From Lelliottia wanjuensis (GTDB lineage: Bacteria > Pseudomonadota > Gammaproteobacteria > Enterobacterales > Enterobacteriaceae): 64,000 bases of DNA. Shown here in pieces: positions 28,154 through 36,018 of this stretch (position 1 is the first letter of the stretch; each line of letters begins with the position of its first letter). The stretch spans positions 62,001-126,000 of the forward strand of contig NZ_JASSOT010000048.1 in NCBI RefSeq assembly GCF_030238365.1, in the 5' to 3' direction. The position numbers were made by a program, and so were the translations under genes. The notes under the pieces are model-generated. The model was not told the origin of the DNA. It made no database searches and was given only the letters and a program-made list of their open reading frames with translations.

Positions 28154-28414
28154 TCAGGCGCGTTGGGCATGGATAAATGATGCCAGCGTGGCGACGGAAT
28201 AGAAGTGCTGACGCATCTCTTCGCTTTCCGCGGATAGCACGACGCCATACTGGTTTTTCACGGCCAGGCCAAGCTCCAGCGCGTCGATGGAATCGAGGCC
28301 CAGACCATCACCAAACAGCGCCGCATCCGTATCGATATCGTCGGCGGTCAGTTCGTCCAGATTCAGCGTGGAGATAATAAGATTTTTAATTTCAAGATAA
28401 AGCGCTTGCATCAT
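28154..28414 (-). CDS. apeE: APE acyl carrier protein 1
   Basis: An 86-residue carrier protein with GLGLDSIDALEL; Ser42 is the predicted phosphopantetheine site. Acidic helical pattern as in FabC/AcpP-type proteins, with a longer loop 1 (DIDTDAALFGDGLG). It overlaps the acyltransferase gene by 23 bp and is 13 bp from the second ACP gene. The start has two adjacent ATG codons. Confidence 0.88.
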   Translation of the reverse strand: MMQALYLEIKNLIISTLNLDELTADDIDTDAALFGDGLGLDSIDALELGLAVKNQYGVVLSAESEEMRQHFYSVATLASFIHAQRA

Positions 28415-29207
28415 TAATTCCTGACAAAGATTGAAGACCTGATGTTAAGCGATGCTGCAGGTGCCGGTTTAGCTGGCGCGCGGCCAGGGCCGGTTCTTGT
28501 TCTGTCGCATCGTAAAAATCGTGAATATTGACCCGCTCACGGACGTCGACCGTGAAAAAGGGTTTGCGCGGCGGTACGTCGTACCAGCGGCTTTTTTTAT
28601 CGAGCAGGTGTTCGCTGCAGTGGATCACCACGACCCGCAGGTCGCTGCCGCAGCGCACGGCGATATTGGCCGCGCCGCGTTGCAGCGTCATGGCCTCCCC
28701 GATGCGGGTGCGCGTGCCTTCGGGGAAAATGAGTAAGGTATCGCCCTGCGCCAGACGGCGCTGGCTGGCGGCGAGCAGGGTGTCTGCTTCGCTGTTGATC
28801 AGATAATCCGCCGCGCGAATCACGCCGCTGACGAAGGGGTTACGCAGCAGGGCGCTTTTCACCAGGCAGTCCGTTTCCGGCATCACTGAGGCGAGGATCA
28901 CGTAATCAATCAGCGTGGGATGGTTGGCGATCACCAGACAGCCGCGTTCGCTGCGCAGGGCGTCGAGATTATCAATGCGGTAATCGAGTACGCCCGTCAG
29001 GCGCATCACGTTCATGAAGAAACGGAAGCTGGCGGAAATACTGCGGCGCGCCAGGCGGCGGCGTTTGGCGCGATCGCGCTGAACCATCAGCAGCAGGTTG
29101 AACCAGACCAGCGACAGCAGCAGACCGCCCACGCCAAACAGCGCGAAGCAGAAGCCGGTCATGACCAGACGCCACACCCGATTCATACTGCTGGCTAACG
29201 CGTTCAT
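28392..29207 (-). CDS. apeD: APE cluster 1-acyl-glycerol-phosphate-like acyltransferase
   Basis: A 271-residue LPLAT/PlsC-family acyltransferase. One or two N-terminal membrane helices precede the catalytic NHPTLID (HX4D) and LIFPEGTRTR motifs. It probably transfers the polyene acyl group, or a fatty acid, to the glycerol/lipid carrier. I chose ATG 29207, which overlaps the apeC stop as ATGA, rather than GTG 29219. Substrates are inferred from context only. Confidence 0.8.
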   Translation of the reverse strand: MNALASSMNRVWRLVMTGFCFALFGVGGLLLSLVWFNLLLMVQRDRAKRRRLARRSISASFRFFMNVMRLTGVLDYRIDNLDALRSERGCLVIANHPTLIDYVILASVMPETDCLVKSALLRNPFVSGVIRAADYLINSEADTLLAASQRRLAQGDTLLIFPEGTRTRIGEAMTLQRGAANIAVRCGSDLRVVVIHCSEHLLDKKSRWYDVPPRKPFFTVDVRERVNIHDFYDATEQEPALAARQLNRHLQHRLTSGLQSLSGINDASALS

Positions 29208-29926
29208 GCGCGCGACCACTGCCAGAGCAGGCGTTCGCCGGAGACCACAAACTGCGGCTCGTCGCTCAGATAGCGTTGCAGGAACATCAGGCTTTGCGGC
29301 AGCGGCGGCTCTTCGCCAGTACTGCCAGAACGGGTTTCGCAGCGCAGCGTATCACCGGCTTCGATAACGACAGCCAGCGCATAGGGCCAGGTCGGCATTT
29401 GCGCGGGTAAGTGCGGGTGGTAAAACACCGGCAGCGCCCCGTCGAAATCGACCAGCAGCACGCGGGAATAGCCCGCCTGCAGCAGGCACAGCACTTCGCA
29501 CAGGCCCTGCTGGAAAGTATCCAGCCCGGCAGAGAGAGAAGAGGAGACAATCGGCTGACGCGCGGCGATGGTGAGATTCCCCACCGCTGAGTTGTGCACG
29601 GACATGGCAAAATCGGTGGGTGACACGGCCTGATCCGTCGCCAGGGCATGCAGAATGCGGTAGTTGCGCTCCAGTTCGCCGTGGCGGCTGGTGTAAACCA
29701 CCGCGTCGATGGCATGCTTTCGCAGCATGGACAGGCCGCAATCGACGGCCAGTTTGCTGCCCGAGTTGAGGCGGCGCGCGGTCATCATCGGCAAATCCGT
29801 GAGTTTTGCCTGTGGCGCAGTGGGATCAATGGCGAGCGAATCGCGTGACCACGCCTGCCATTGATCGGCATCACTGAGACCAGGCGCTCTGGCCTGCCAG
29901 TCGATAATGTTAAGTGCAAATTTCAT
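29204..29926 (-). CDS. apeC: APE chain-length factor (cysteine-less KS-like)
   Basis: A 240-residue protein related to the N-terminal half of ketosynthases. Where a KS has its catalytic cysteine, this one reads SVHNSAVGNLTIA, with no cysteine, and it is far shorter than a true KS (about 400). This fits the chain-length factor that pairs with ApeO in aryl polyene synthesis. It starts 64 bp after the methyltransferase stop, the widest gap inside the cluster. Confidence 0.78.
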   Translation of the reverse strand: MKFALNIIDWQARAPGLSDADQWQAWSRDSLAIDPTAPQAKLTDLPMMTARRLNSGSKLAVDCGLSMLRKHAIDAVVYTSRHGELERNYRILHALATDQAVSPTDFAMSVHNSAVGNLTIAARQPIVSSSLSAGLDTFQQGLCEVLCLLQAGYSRVLLVDFDGALPVFYHPHLPAQMPTWPYALAVVIEAGDTLRCETRSGSTGEEPPLPQSLMFLQRYLSDEPQFVVSGERLLWQWSRA

Positions 29927-29990
29927 CTACGCGCGTCCGCGATCTATCGTCATCAAATAACGGCGTGAACCCTCAGGTATTTCACCGAAT

Positions 29991-31055
29991 TTATTGTTCT
30001 TTTTTCTGACAAATCAGTAAGGTATGACCCAGGCCTAAATTGTCCAGTCGTTGCTCTACGTGGAAACCGGCCTGTTCCAGGTAGTGATAAAATTTCTCGA
30101 CGCTATAAAAGCGGCTGTTGCCATTCGCCATACAGGTGAAATAGAGCGAGGTCGCATTGAGGCTAAACGAGGCCGCTTCGAATTTCTGGGCATCCCAGAA
30201 CAGTTCCATAATGCATAACCGCGCGCCGGGCTTCATGACCTGCGCCACGTTGCTCAGCATGGTGACAATCTGATCGGGAGAGAAGCAGTCGAGGAACTGA
30301 CTCATCCACCATACGTCTGCTTCGCCCGGCAGCGCCGCGTTGCTAAGCATATCGACAGCATGGAACCCAATGCGATGAGATAATCCTGCATTTGCGATAT
30401 TTTCCTGCGCCAACGCTATTTGCTGCGGGAGGTCGAGGAGGGTAACGGCGACATTTTCATCATACCGGCAGCAGCGTAAAGCCCATTTGCCTGTATTACC
30501 GCCTACATCGTACAATTTTGTCGGCTTGCTTGCGAATATATATGGCAAAGCGGCATCAAAAGCAGCGTCAGAATAGTAATGATCAAACGCAAACCAACTC
30601 TCTTTTGCCTGCACAGGTAATTGCGACAATGCGGGATAGATGGTCGGCCATTCGCCAAATACCGATAATCCCGCGGGTTTTTCATGTTTTAGGGAATCGG
30701 AGAGGTGGAATAATCCCTGATAACAAACGTCCTGGGTAAAATCCATATTTACGCGGGTCATCGCATCGTGCAGGAGAAAATGTCCCACTTTTGCCAGATA
30801 GTAATGTCCCTCTTTATGGGTAACGATCCGTCCGCTTAATCCCATATCCAGCAAAACGCTGACAGCGTATTCATTCAGGGTACTGTTCTCGACAATGTCT
30901 TCAAGGCGTGCGCCCTGTTTCCCTTGTTTATCGAGCCAGGCCAGAACGCCAGAGTTACGCAAACAAAGCGCGGTTTGAAACAACATCGGAGCAAAAGCAA
31001 TACGTTGTGCTTCTGTAATGGCATCCAGCGCGCTGAGCGAGTCCGTTTCGTACAT
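29991..31055 (-). CDS. apeB: APE cluster SAM-dependent methyltransferase
   Basis: A 354-residue methyltransferase with an N-terminal winged-helix-like dimer domain and a C-terminal Rossmann domain; the SAM-binding motif is YDVGGNTGKWA near residue 185. This is the O-methyltransferase layout. In APEs it probably methylates the aryl head group. The gene is visibly more AT-rich than its neighbours at several stretches. It is separated from the rest of the cluster by 64 bp and from the upstream lipoprotein gene by a 7-bp-stem hairpin, so it may have its own promoter. Confidence 0.82.
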   Translation of the reverse strand: MYETDSLSALDAITEAQRIAFAPMLFQTALCLRNSGVLAWLDKQGKQGARLEDIVENSTLNEYAVSVLLDMGLSGRIVTHKEGHYYLAKVGHFLLHDAMTRVNMDFTQDVCYQGLFHLSDSLKHEKPAGLSVFGEWPTIYPALSQLPVQAKESWFAFDHYYSDAAFDAALPYIFASKPTKLYDVGGNTGKWALRCCRYDENVAVTLLDLPQQIALAQENIANAGLSHRIGFHAVDMLSNAALPGEADVWWMSQFLDCFSPDQIVTMLSNVAQVMKPGARLCIMELFWDAQKFEAASFSLNATSLYFTCMANGNSRFYSVEKFYHYLEQAGFHVEQRLDNLGLGHTLLICQKKEQ

Positions 31056-31089
31056 TATTGCGTAACCTTTCGCGGGGTTGAGGAATACA

Positions 31090-31107
31090 TTATCGGGCCG
31101 ATAGCGG
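31090..31107 (-). terminator. Hairpin between lipoprotein and methyltransferase genes
   Basis: CGGGCCG-ATAG-CGGCCCG is a perfect 7-bp stem with a four-base loop, but no T run follows on the minus strand. It may attenuate or protect the transcript rather than end it. Confidence 0.4.
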
Positions 31108-31124
31108 CCCGACTTTAGGCAATT

Positions 31125-31514
31125 TTACTGCGCGGCGCTTCTGGCGAGATTCAGCTGAATATCTTTGTCGAGATTACGAACCCAACGGTTGTAATTTTTG
31201 TGAATTTTACCGTCGCTGGCTTTCAAGTTGAGGCTGTTTTCGTAATTAATTGAATAGCTTGTGGCCGTGTAAGGGATGCGAACTTCGGCGCTGTGGTCGC
31301 GTGCCTGCAGGCGGCCTTTAATGACGCCAGGGCTGACTTCAGTCATGATCCAGTCACGCTGAAGGCCCGCTTTCAGAATGGCAGACTTCACCTGTTCCGC
31401 AGAATGGCCCGCGCTAACGGTAGAGTGAACCTGATCCACCGGGGCAGTACGCGCACAGCCTGCCAGCGCACCCATAATGGCAAAAGCCGCACACCATTTA
31501 ACAATCTTCTTCAT
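31125..31514 (-). CDS. Putative lipoprotein at the head of the APE cluster
   Basis: A 129-residue protein from ATG 31514 (MKKIVKWCAAFAIMGALAGC), a clear lipoprotein signal with lipobox LAGC and Ala at +2, so outer-membrane sorting is expected. The rest is a small alpha/beta domain (VPGVIKGRL-type, ATSYSINYENSLNLK) without a motif I know. It lies 69 bp upstream of the methyltransferase gene on the same strand; by position it would be the first (apeA) gene of an 18-gene ape cluster. That assignment is by gene order only. Confidence 0.65.
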   Translation of the reverse strand: MKKIVKWCAAFAIMGALAGCARTAPVDQVHSTVSAGHSAEQVKSAILKAGLQRDWIMTEVSPGVIKGRLQARDHSAEVRIPYTATSYSINYENSLNLKASDGKIHKNYNRWVRNLDKDIQLNLARSAAQ

Positions 31515-31811
31515 CAACAACTCCGTATCAATAATAGTGATCTCGTCCACGATATTTACGCAATATAATTCTTAAGGCAAATTTTAACCATTGCGGTAAA
31601 TATCATTTTTGCATTATTTATTTTTTGACATTGCCAATTTAACTTTAATTAACGCGCTGGCAATGTAGACAACGCTTTTGTTATCGGCTTTGCTAAGAAA
31701 ATATTCACTTAAAAACAACAATTATGCCGATTCTAAAAAAATCGGCACAGAGTTTATAGATCTGATGAAGTCCGTAAACCTACCTCGTTGGGTAGGTTTA
31801 CGAGAAAATTG
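31515..31811. other. APE cluster upstream region and yhhT 3' hairpins
   Basis: A 297-bp AT-rich gap. On the yhhT side two hairpins lie in tandem: GTAAACCTACC/GGTAGGTTTAC (31774-31801, 11-bp stem, 6-base loop) and TGCCGATT/AATCGGCA (31725-31747). On the minus strand the second is followed by a T-rich stretch, so the pair may end yhhT transcription. The rest, next to the lipoprotein gene, should hold the APE promoter, but I cannot point to a clear -35/-10. Confidence 0.55.
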
Positions 31812-32861
31812 TTACCCCGGAAGCCGACTTTTCGGTCGCCCTGGCCCGAGCAGGATGGCCAGTTTTCCGCCGCCTTTAGTGGTCTCCATCCATATTTTAC
31901 ACACGCTGGTCAGCGGTACTGAAAGCAGCATACCCACAGGTCCCAATAGCCATCCCCATATTAACAATGACAAAAAGACCACCATGGTCGACATTCCCAG
32001 GCGATGGCCCATCATACGCGGCTCGACGATATTTCCGAGCACCATGTGAACGACCAGGAATAATGCGCCCACCAGCATACATTCATAAAAGCCATTGAAA
32101 AGAAACGCCTGAATCATCGGCGGCACGGCGGAAAGCACCGCGCCGATGTTGGGCACGTAGTTGAGCAGAAACGCCAGTACGCCCCACATCAGCGCGAACT
32201 GAACGCCCATAAGCGACAGCCCGAGCCAGATAATCGCCCCGGTCCAGAGGCTGAGTAAGGTTTTCAGCGCCAGATAGTGGGAAACACCCTTCAGCGCCCG
32301 GTGCAGGCCAGCAATGTGAATCTGTGGATTGTTGAGGGCGAAGCGCAGTTTGTACGGCACGTGGCGCACCTCGAACAGCATAAACACTACCGTCATCACC
32401 AGCAGCAAAATGCTGGCCATCGCGCCGGAAAGCCCGGTCATCAGCGTGGTGGCGAAGGTCATCACTTTCTCTGAATCCATGCGCTTGAGCATGCGTTCAG
32501 GCGAGATATGCAGGTTAAGGAACGGCAACATCTCCTGCAGATCGACAATCTTGCGCGTCAGCTCTTTATTGTATTTCGGCAGCAGGGTGGAGAATTCGCT
32601 CAGCGATGCCGCCAGCACGCCGAACAGGGCGGTGAGGACCACCAGCATCACCAGCACCACAATGGTGATGGCGACAGGGCGACGCACGCCGCGACGGATA
32701 AACCAGGTGACTAACGGATTAAGAACAATGGCGAAAAAGAGCGCCAGCAACAGCTGAACGATAATATCCGCCGCCGCGTGAATACCGGCGAGGATCACCA
32801 CCAGACAGGCGAGTTTTAATAATATGTGCAGGCCCGTCTTGTCGGGCTGGGGGGTTGTCAT
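31812..32861 (-). CDS. yhhT: AI-2E family transporter YhhT
   Basis: A 349-residue inner-membrane protein with about eight helices, same length as E. coli YhhT, of the AI-2 exporter-like (PerM) family. The C-terminal region (NYVPNIGAVLSAVPPMI, GNIVEPRMMGHRLGMS) is the conserved part of the family. Transported substrate is not established. It is divergent from yhhS, as in E. coli, where the next gene is acpT; here the APE cluster has that place. Confidence 0.93.
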   Translation of the reverse strand: MTTPQPDKTGLHILLKLACLVVILAGIHAAADIIVQLLLALFFAIVLNPLVTWFIRRGVRRPVAITIVVLVMLVVLTALFGVLAASLSEFSTLLPKYNKELTRKIVDLQEMLPFLNLHISPERMLKRMDSEKVMTFATTLMTGLSGAMASILLLVMTVVFMLFEVRHVPYKLRFALNNPQIHIAGLHRALKGVSHYLALKTLLSLWTGAIIWLGLSLMGVQFALMWGVLAFLLNYVPNIGAVLSAVPPMIQAFLFNGFYECMLVGALFLVVHMVLGNIVEPRMMGHRLGMSTMVVFLSLLIWGWLLGPVGMLLSVPLTSVCKIWMETTKGGGKLAILLGPGRPKSRLPG

Positions 32862-33005
32862 GCTGATTCCTTATGTTGTGTGCCCGTTAAGTGTAGTGCG
32901 TAGGGACCGCTGCGTTTGACGCCGTTAATCTGAAAGTCGCTGCTGCTTTTCGCCGCATGACGTGGTAATAGTGAAACACTGTTGCAAAATACCAGGTAGA
33001 ACCTC

Positions 33006-34220
33006 ATGCCCGACCCTGCCGCCGAACCGGCACTGAGCGGATTGCGCCTCAATCTGCGCATTGTTTCTGTTGTGATGTTTAACTTCGCCAGCTATCTCAC
33101 CATTGGCCTGCCGCTCGCGGTGTTGCCCGGTTACGTCCATGACGTGATGGGATTCAGCGCCTTCTGGGCGGGGCTGGTGATTAGCCTGCAATATTTCGCC
33201 ACCCTGCTGAGTCGCCCGCAGTCAGGGCGTTATGCGGATCTGTTTGGCCCGAAAAGTATCGTGGTCGTGGGGTTGTGCGGCTGTTTCCTCAGCGGTCTGA
33301 GCTATCTTCTGGCGGCGACCACCAGCGGCTGGCCGCTGCTCAGCCTGGCGCTGCTGTGTCTGGGGCGTGTGATTTTAGGCATCGGGCAAAGTCTGGCGGG
33401 GACCGGCTCGACGCTGTGGGGCGTAGGCGTGGTCGGCACGCCGCATATCGGGCGTGTGATTTCGTGGAACGGGATTGTCACCTACGGCGCGATGGCCCTC
33501 GGCGCGCCGCTGGGTGTGGTGTGCTATGCGTGGGGTGGGCTGCACGGACTGGCGATCACTATTATGGTCGTCGCGCTGATGGCGATTTTACTCGCGCTCC
33601 CACGACCGAAGGTGAAAGCCAGCAAAGGCAAGCCGCTGCCGTTTCGCGCAGTGCTCGGGCGCGTCTGGCCTTACGGCATGGCGCTGGCCCTGGCATCCGC
33701 CGGTTTTGGCGTGATCGCCACCTTCATCACCCTGTTTTACGACGCCAAAGGCTGGGACGGTGCGGCGTTCGCCCTGACGCTGTTTAGCTGCGCCTTCGTC
33801 GGCGCGCGCCTGCTGTTCCCGAACGGTATCAACCGCCTTGGCGGGCTGAACGTGGCGATGATCTGCTTTAGCGTGGAGATTGTCGGCCTGCTGCTGACGG
33901 GCATTGCGGGTGAGCCGTGGGTGGCGAAGATCGGCGTATTCCTCGCGGGCGCGGGTTTCTCGCTGGTCTTCCCCGCGCTGGGCGTGGTGGCGGTGAAAGC
34001 GGTGCCGCAGCAGAATCAGGGTTCGGCGCTGGCGACTTACACGGTGTTTATGGATATGTCGCTGGGAGTGACCGGGCCACTGGCCGGGCTGTTGATGGCC
34101 TACGCGGGCGTTCCGGTTATCTATCTTGCGGCGGCGGGGCTGGTGGGCGTTGCGTTCCTGCTGACCTGGCGCTTAAAAAAACGGCCCCCGGCGCAAGCGA
34201 CGGAGGCCGTTGAATCGTGA
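33006..34220 (+). CDS. yhhS: MFS transporter YhhS
   Basis: A 404-residue major facilitator with 12 helices. The MFS signature loop between helices 2 and 3 appears as SRPQSGRYADLFGPK. E. coli YhhS is linked to arabinose export and glyphosate resistance on overexpression; the natural substrate is uncertain. It is convergent with dcrB, and its last codons contain the dcrB terminator on the other strand. Confidence 0.92.
   Translation: MPDPAAEPALSGLRLNLRIVSVVMFNFASYLTIGLPLAVLPGYVHDVMGFSAFWAGLVISLQYFATLLSRPQSGRYADLFGPKSIVVVGLCGCFLSGLSYLLAATTSGWPLLSLALLCLGRVILGIGQSLAGTGSTLWGVGVVGTPHIGRVISWNGIVTYGAMALGAPLGVVCYAWGGLHGLAITIMVVALMAILLALPRPKVKASKGKPLPFRAVLGRVWPYGMALALASAGFGVIATFITLFYDAKGWDGAAFALTLFSCAFVGARLLFPNGINRLGGLNVAMICFSVEIVGLLLTGIAGEPWVAKIGVFLAGAGFSLVFPALGVVAVKAVPQQNQGSALATYTVFMDMSLGVTGPLAGLLMAYAGVPVIYLAAAGLVGVAFLLTWRLKKRPPAQATEAVES
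34174..34211 (-). terminator. dcrB terminator embedded in the yhhS coding end
   Basis: On the minus strand AACGGCC...GGCCGTT (34211-34205 with 34186-34180) is followed by seven T residues, a strong intrinsic terminator, lying wholly inside the yhhS reading frame. Confidence 0.8.
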
Positions 34221-34226
34221 TGAAAA

Positions 34227-34784
34227 TTACTGAATCACGAGGGTATTGATGATGTTTTCTGCGGCGGTCTGCGCTTTCTGCTGATCGTCAGCTGGCAGGG
34301 TGATTTGCATGGTCAGCAGTTTGCCGTCCACTTTGCCGAGCACCACGGAAGAGTAAGCGGTCTGGCCTTTGGCAGAGATAATGCTGTCCAGCTGTTGCAG
34401 GGTGTGGCCTTTCAGTTCGATGGACTTGTTGGTCACCACCTGCAGCTGCGGATCGCGGCTACGCTGTTGATCTTCCAGACGCTTGGTCAGCACCGCCAGA
34501 TCTTCATTGGTGTCGTCACCGACAATCACGATGACCGCTTTCTGCCCGGTGGCATCGGAATAGACGTGCATGTTGTTCGCCTGGGTGCCCAGCTTGCCGC
34601 TCTGATCGGTCATATCCGCTGGCAGAGAGAAGCTGAGTTTGCCATCCATCAGATTAACCGGCTGTCCGGTGGCATTACTTTCCGCGGACGCACCCTGAGC
34701 AGGGGTCTTCGTATCGCTGTTATCACAGGCCGCCAGACCCACTACCAGCAGGCCAATCCCGACATATTTAACCAGATTGCGCAT
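34227..34784 (-). CDS. dcrB: DcrB family lipoprotein
   Basis: A 185-residue lipoprotein ([20 protein letters not shown] lipobox LAAC), equal in length to E. coli DcrB. It is required there for C1 and C6 phage infection and is synthetically linked with envelope lipoprotein maturation. The start at 34784 matches the E. coli N-terminus; an in-frame start 18 codons upstream is not needed. Asp at +2 of the mature lipoprotein predicts inner-membrane retention. Confidence 0.94.
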   Translation of the reverse strand: MRNLVKYVGIGLLVVGLAACDNSDTKTPAQGASAESNATGQPVNLMDGKLSFSLPADMTDQSGKLGTQANNMHVYSDATGQKAVIVIVGDDTNEDLAVLTKRLEDQQRSRDPQLQVVTNKSIELKGHTLQQLDSIISAKGQTAYSSVVLGKVDGKLLTMQITLPADDQQKAQTAAENIINTLVIQ

Positions 34785-34856
34785 TAACTTATTCCTTTCG
34801 ATAAACGGCCATAACGGCTCATTCATCCATCTTATCACAACTGATAAACCGAACCT

Positions 34857-35522
34857 TTAACCTGCCTGCAATGCCGAGATTTCAGATTTATCCGCCAGCC
34901 TTTTCAGTAGCATATTCAGCAGCACGCCGTACATCGGCAGGAAGAAGACAATGCTGATCAGCACTTTGAAGCAGTAGTCCACCAGCGCGATTTCCATCCA
35001 GTGGGCGGCCATAAAGGCATCCGGGCTGCGCCAGAAGGCGATGAAGAAGAAGGCCAGGGTGTCGCTGACGTTGCCGAACAGCGTCGACGCCGTCGGTGCC
35101 ATCCACCAGCGGTGGTTCTGTCGCAGACGGTTAAAGACGTGAACGTCGAGGATCTGCCCCAGGGCGTAGGCCATAAAGCTGGCGGCAGCGATACGGGCGA
35201 CAAACAGGTTGAAGTGCGTCAGCGCCTCAAAGCCCTGCCAGCTTCCCATGTAGAACAGGGAAGAGATGACGTACGAGACGAACAGCGCAGGCAGCATCAC
35301 CGCAAAGATAATGCGTCGGGCCAACGGCGCGCCAAAGATACGCACGGTCAGATCGGTCGCGAGGAAGATAAACGGGAAGCTGAATGCGCCCCAGGTGGTA
35401 TGGAAACCAAAAATGGAGATCGGCAACTGCACCAGATAGTTACTGGAAGTGATCACCAGCAGATGGAATAGCGATAGCCAGAACAACGCTTTTACGCGCT
35501 GCGATTGAGAGAACTGCGTCAT
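34857..35522 (-). CDS. yhhQ: Queuosine precursor transporter YhhQ
   Basis: A 221-residue, six-helix membrane protein of the VUT family. E. coli YhhQ imports 7-cyano-7-deazaguanine and 7-aminomethyl-7-deazaguanine for queuosine tRNA modification. Length and sequence (TASTLFGNVSDTLAFF, ILDVHVFNRLRQ) match. Divergent from tusA, interestingly another tRNA-modification gene. Confidence 0.94.
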   Translation of the reverse strand: MTQFSQSQRVKALFWLSLFHLLVITSSNYLVQLPISIFGFHTTWGAFSFPFIFLATDLTVRIFGAPLARRIIFAVMLPALFVSYVISSLFYMGSWQGFEALTHFNLFVARIAAASFMAYALGQILDVHVFNRLRQNHRWWMAPTASTLFGNVSDTLAFFFIAFWRSPDAFMAAHWMEIALVDYCFKVLISIVFFLPMYGVLLNMLLKRLADKSEISALQAG

Positions 35523-35695
35523 ATTGTGACCTTTTTAATTAATATTTGGGGTGAGGGAACCCAATTAAGCCGCCGCATATTACTGCTTTCAGTCCGTATT
35601 GCAATGGCTAATTTTCGCGCAATCGTTAACCTGGTTTGCTTTGCCGAAAACGCGGCGTAAACTACAGCCGTTTTTTTGATGTAAACGAGAAGATG

Positions 35696-35938
35696 ATGAC
35701 CGACCTGTTTTCCAGCCCCGACCATACCCTTGATGCGCAGGGCCTCCGCTGCCCGGAGCCGGTGATGATGGTGCGCAAAACCGTGCGCAACATGCAGACC
35801 GGCGAGACGCTGCTGATCATTGCTGACGATCCTGCGACCACCCGCGATATCCCCGGTTTTTGTACCTTTATGGAACATGAGCTGGTGGCGCAAGAGACGG
35901 GCTCCCTTCCGTATCGGTACCTGGTGCGCAAAGGGTAG
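35696..35938 (+). CDS. tusA: Sulfurtransferase TusA
   Basis: An 80-residue sulfur carrier that takes persulfide sulfur from IscS and passes it to TusBCD for 2-thiouridine in tRNA. The active cysteine is Cys19 in LRCPEP. Start ATG 35696 matches the E. coli N-terminus ([14 protein letters not shown]); a second ATG three bases upstream and a longer frame from 35636 are less likely. One residue shorter at the C-terminus than in E. coli. Confidence 0.95.
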   Translation: MTDLFSSPDHTLDAQGLRCPEPVMMVRKTVRNMQTGETLLIIADDPATTRDIPGFCTFMEHELVAQETGSLPYRYLVRKG

Positions 35939-35946
35939 TCGTGGTT

Positions 35947-36013
35947 TGCCGGGTGAACCCGGCATACAAGGGTACGGAAACGTAGGCCGGGTAAGGCGAA
36001 GCCTCCACCCGGC
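35947..36013. repeat. Palindrome and REP unit, tusA-zntA
   Basis: A perfect 8-bp stem TGCCGGGT/ACCCGGCA with 2-base loop (35947-35964) and a REP unit (GGCCGGGT...ACCCGGC, 35984-36013) lie between the convergent tusA and zntA ends. Confidence 0.8.
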
Positions 36014-36018
36014 GTTTA

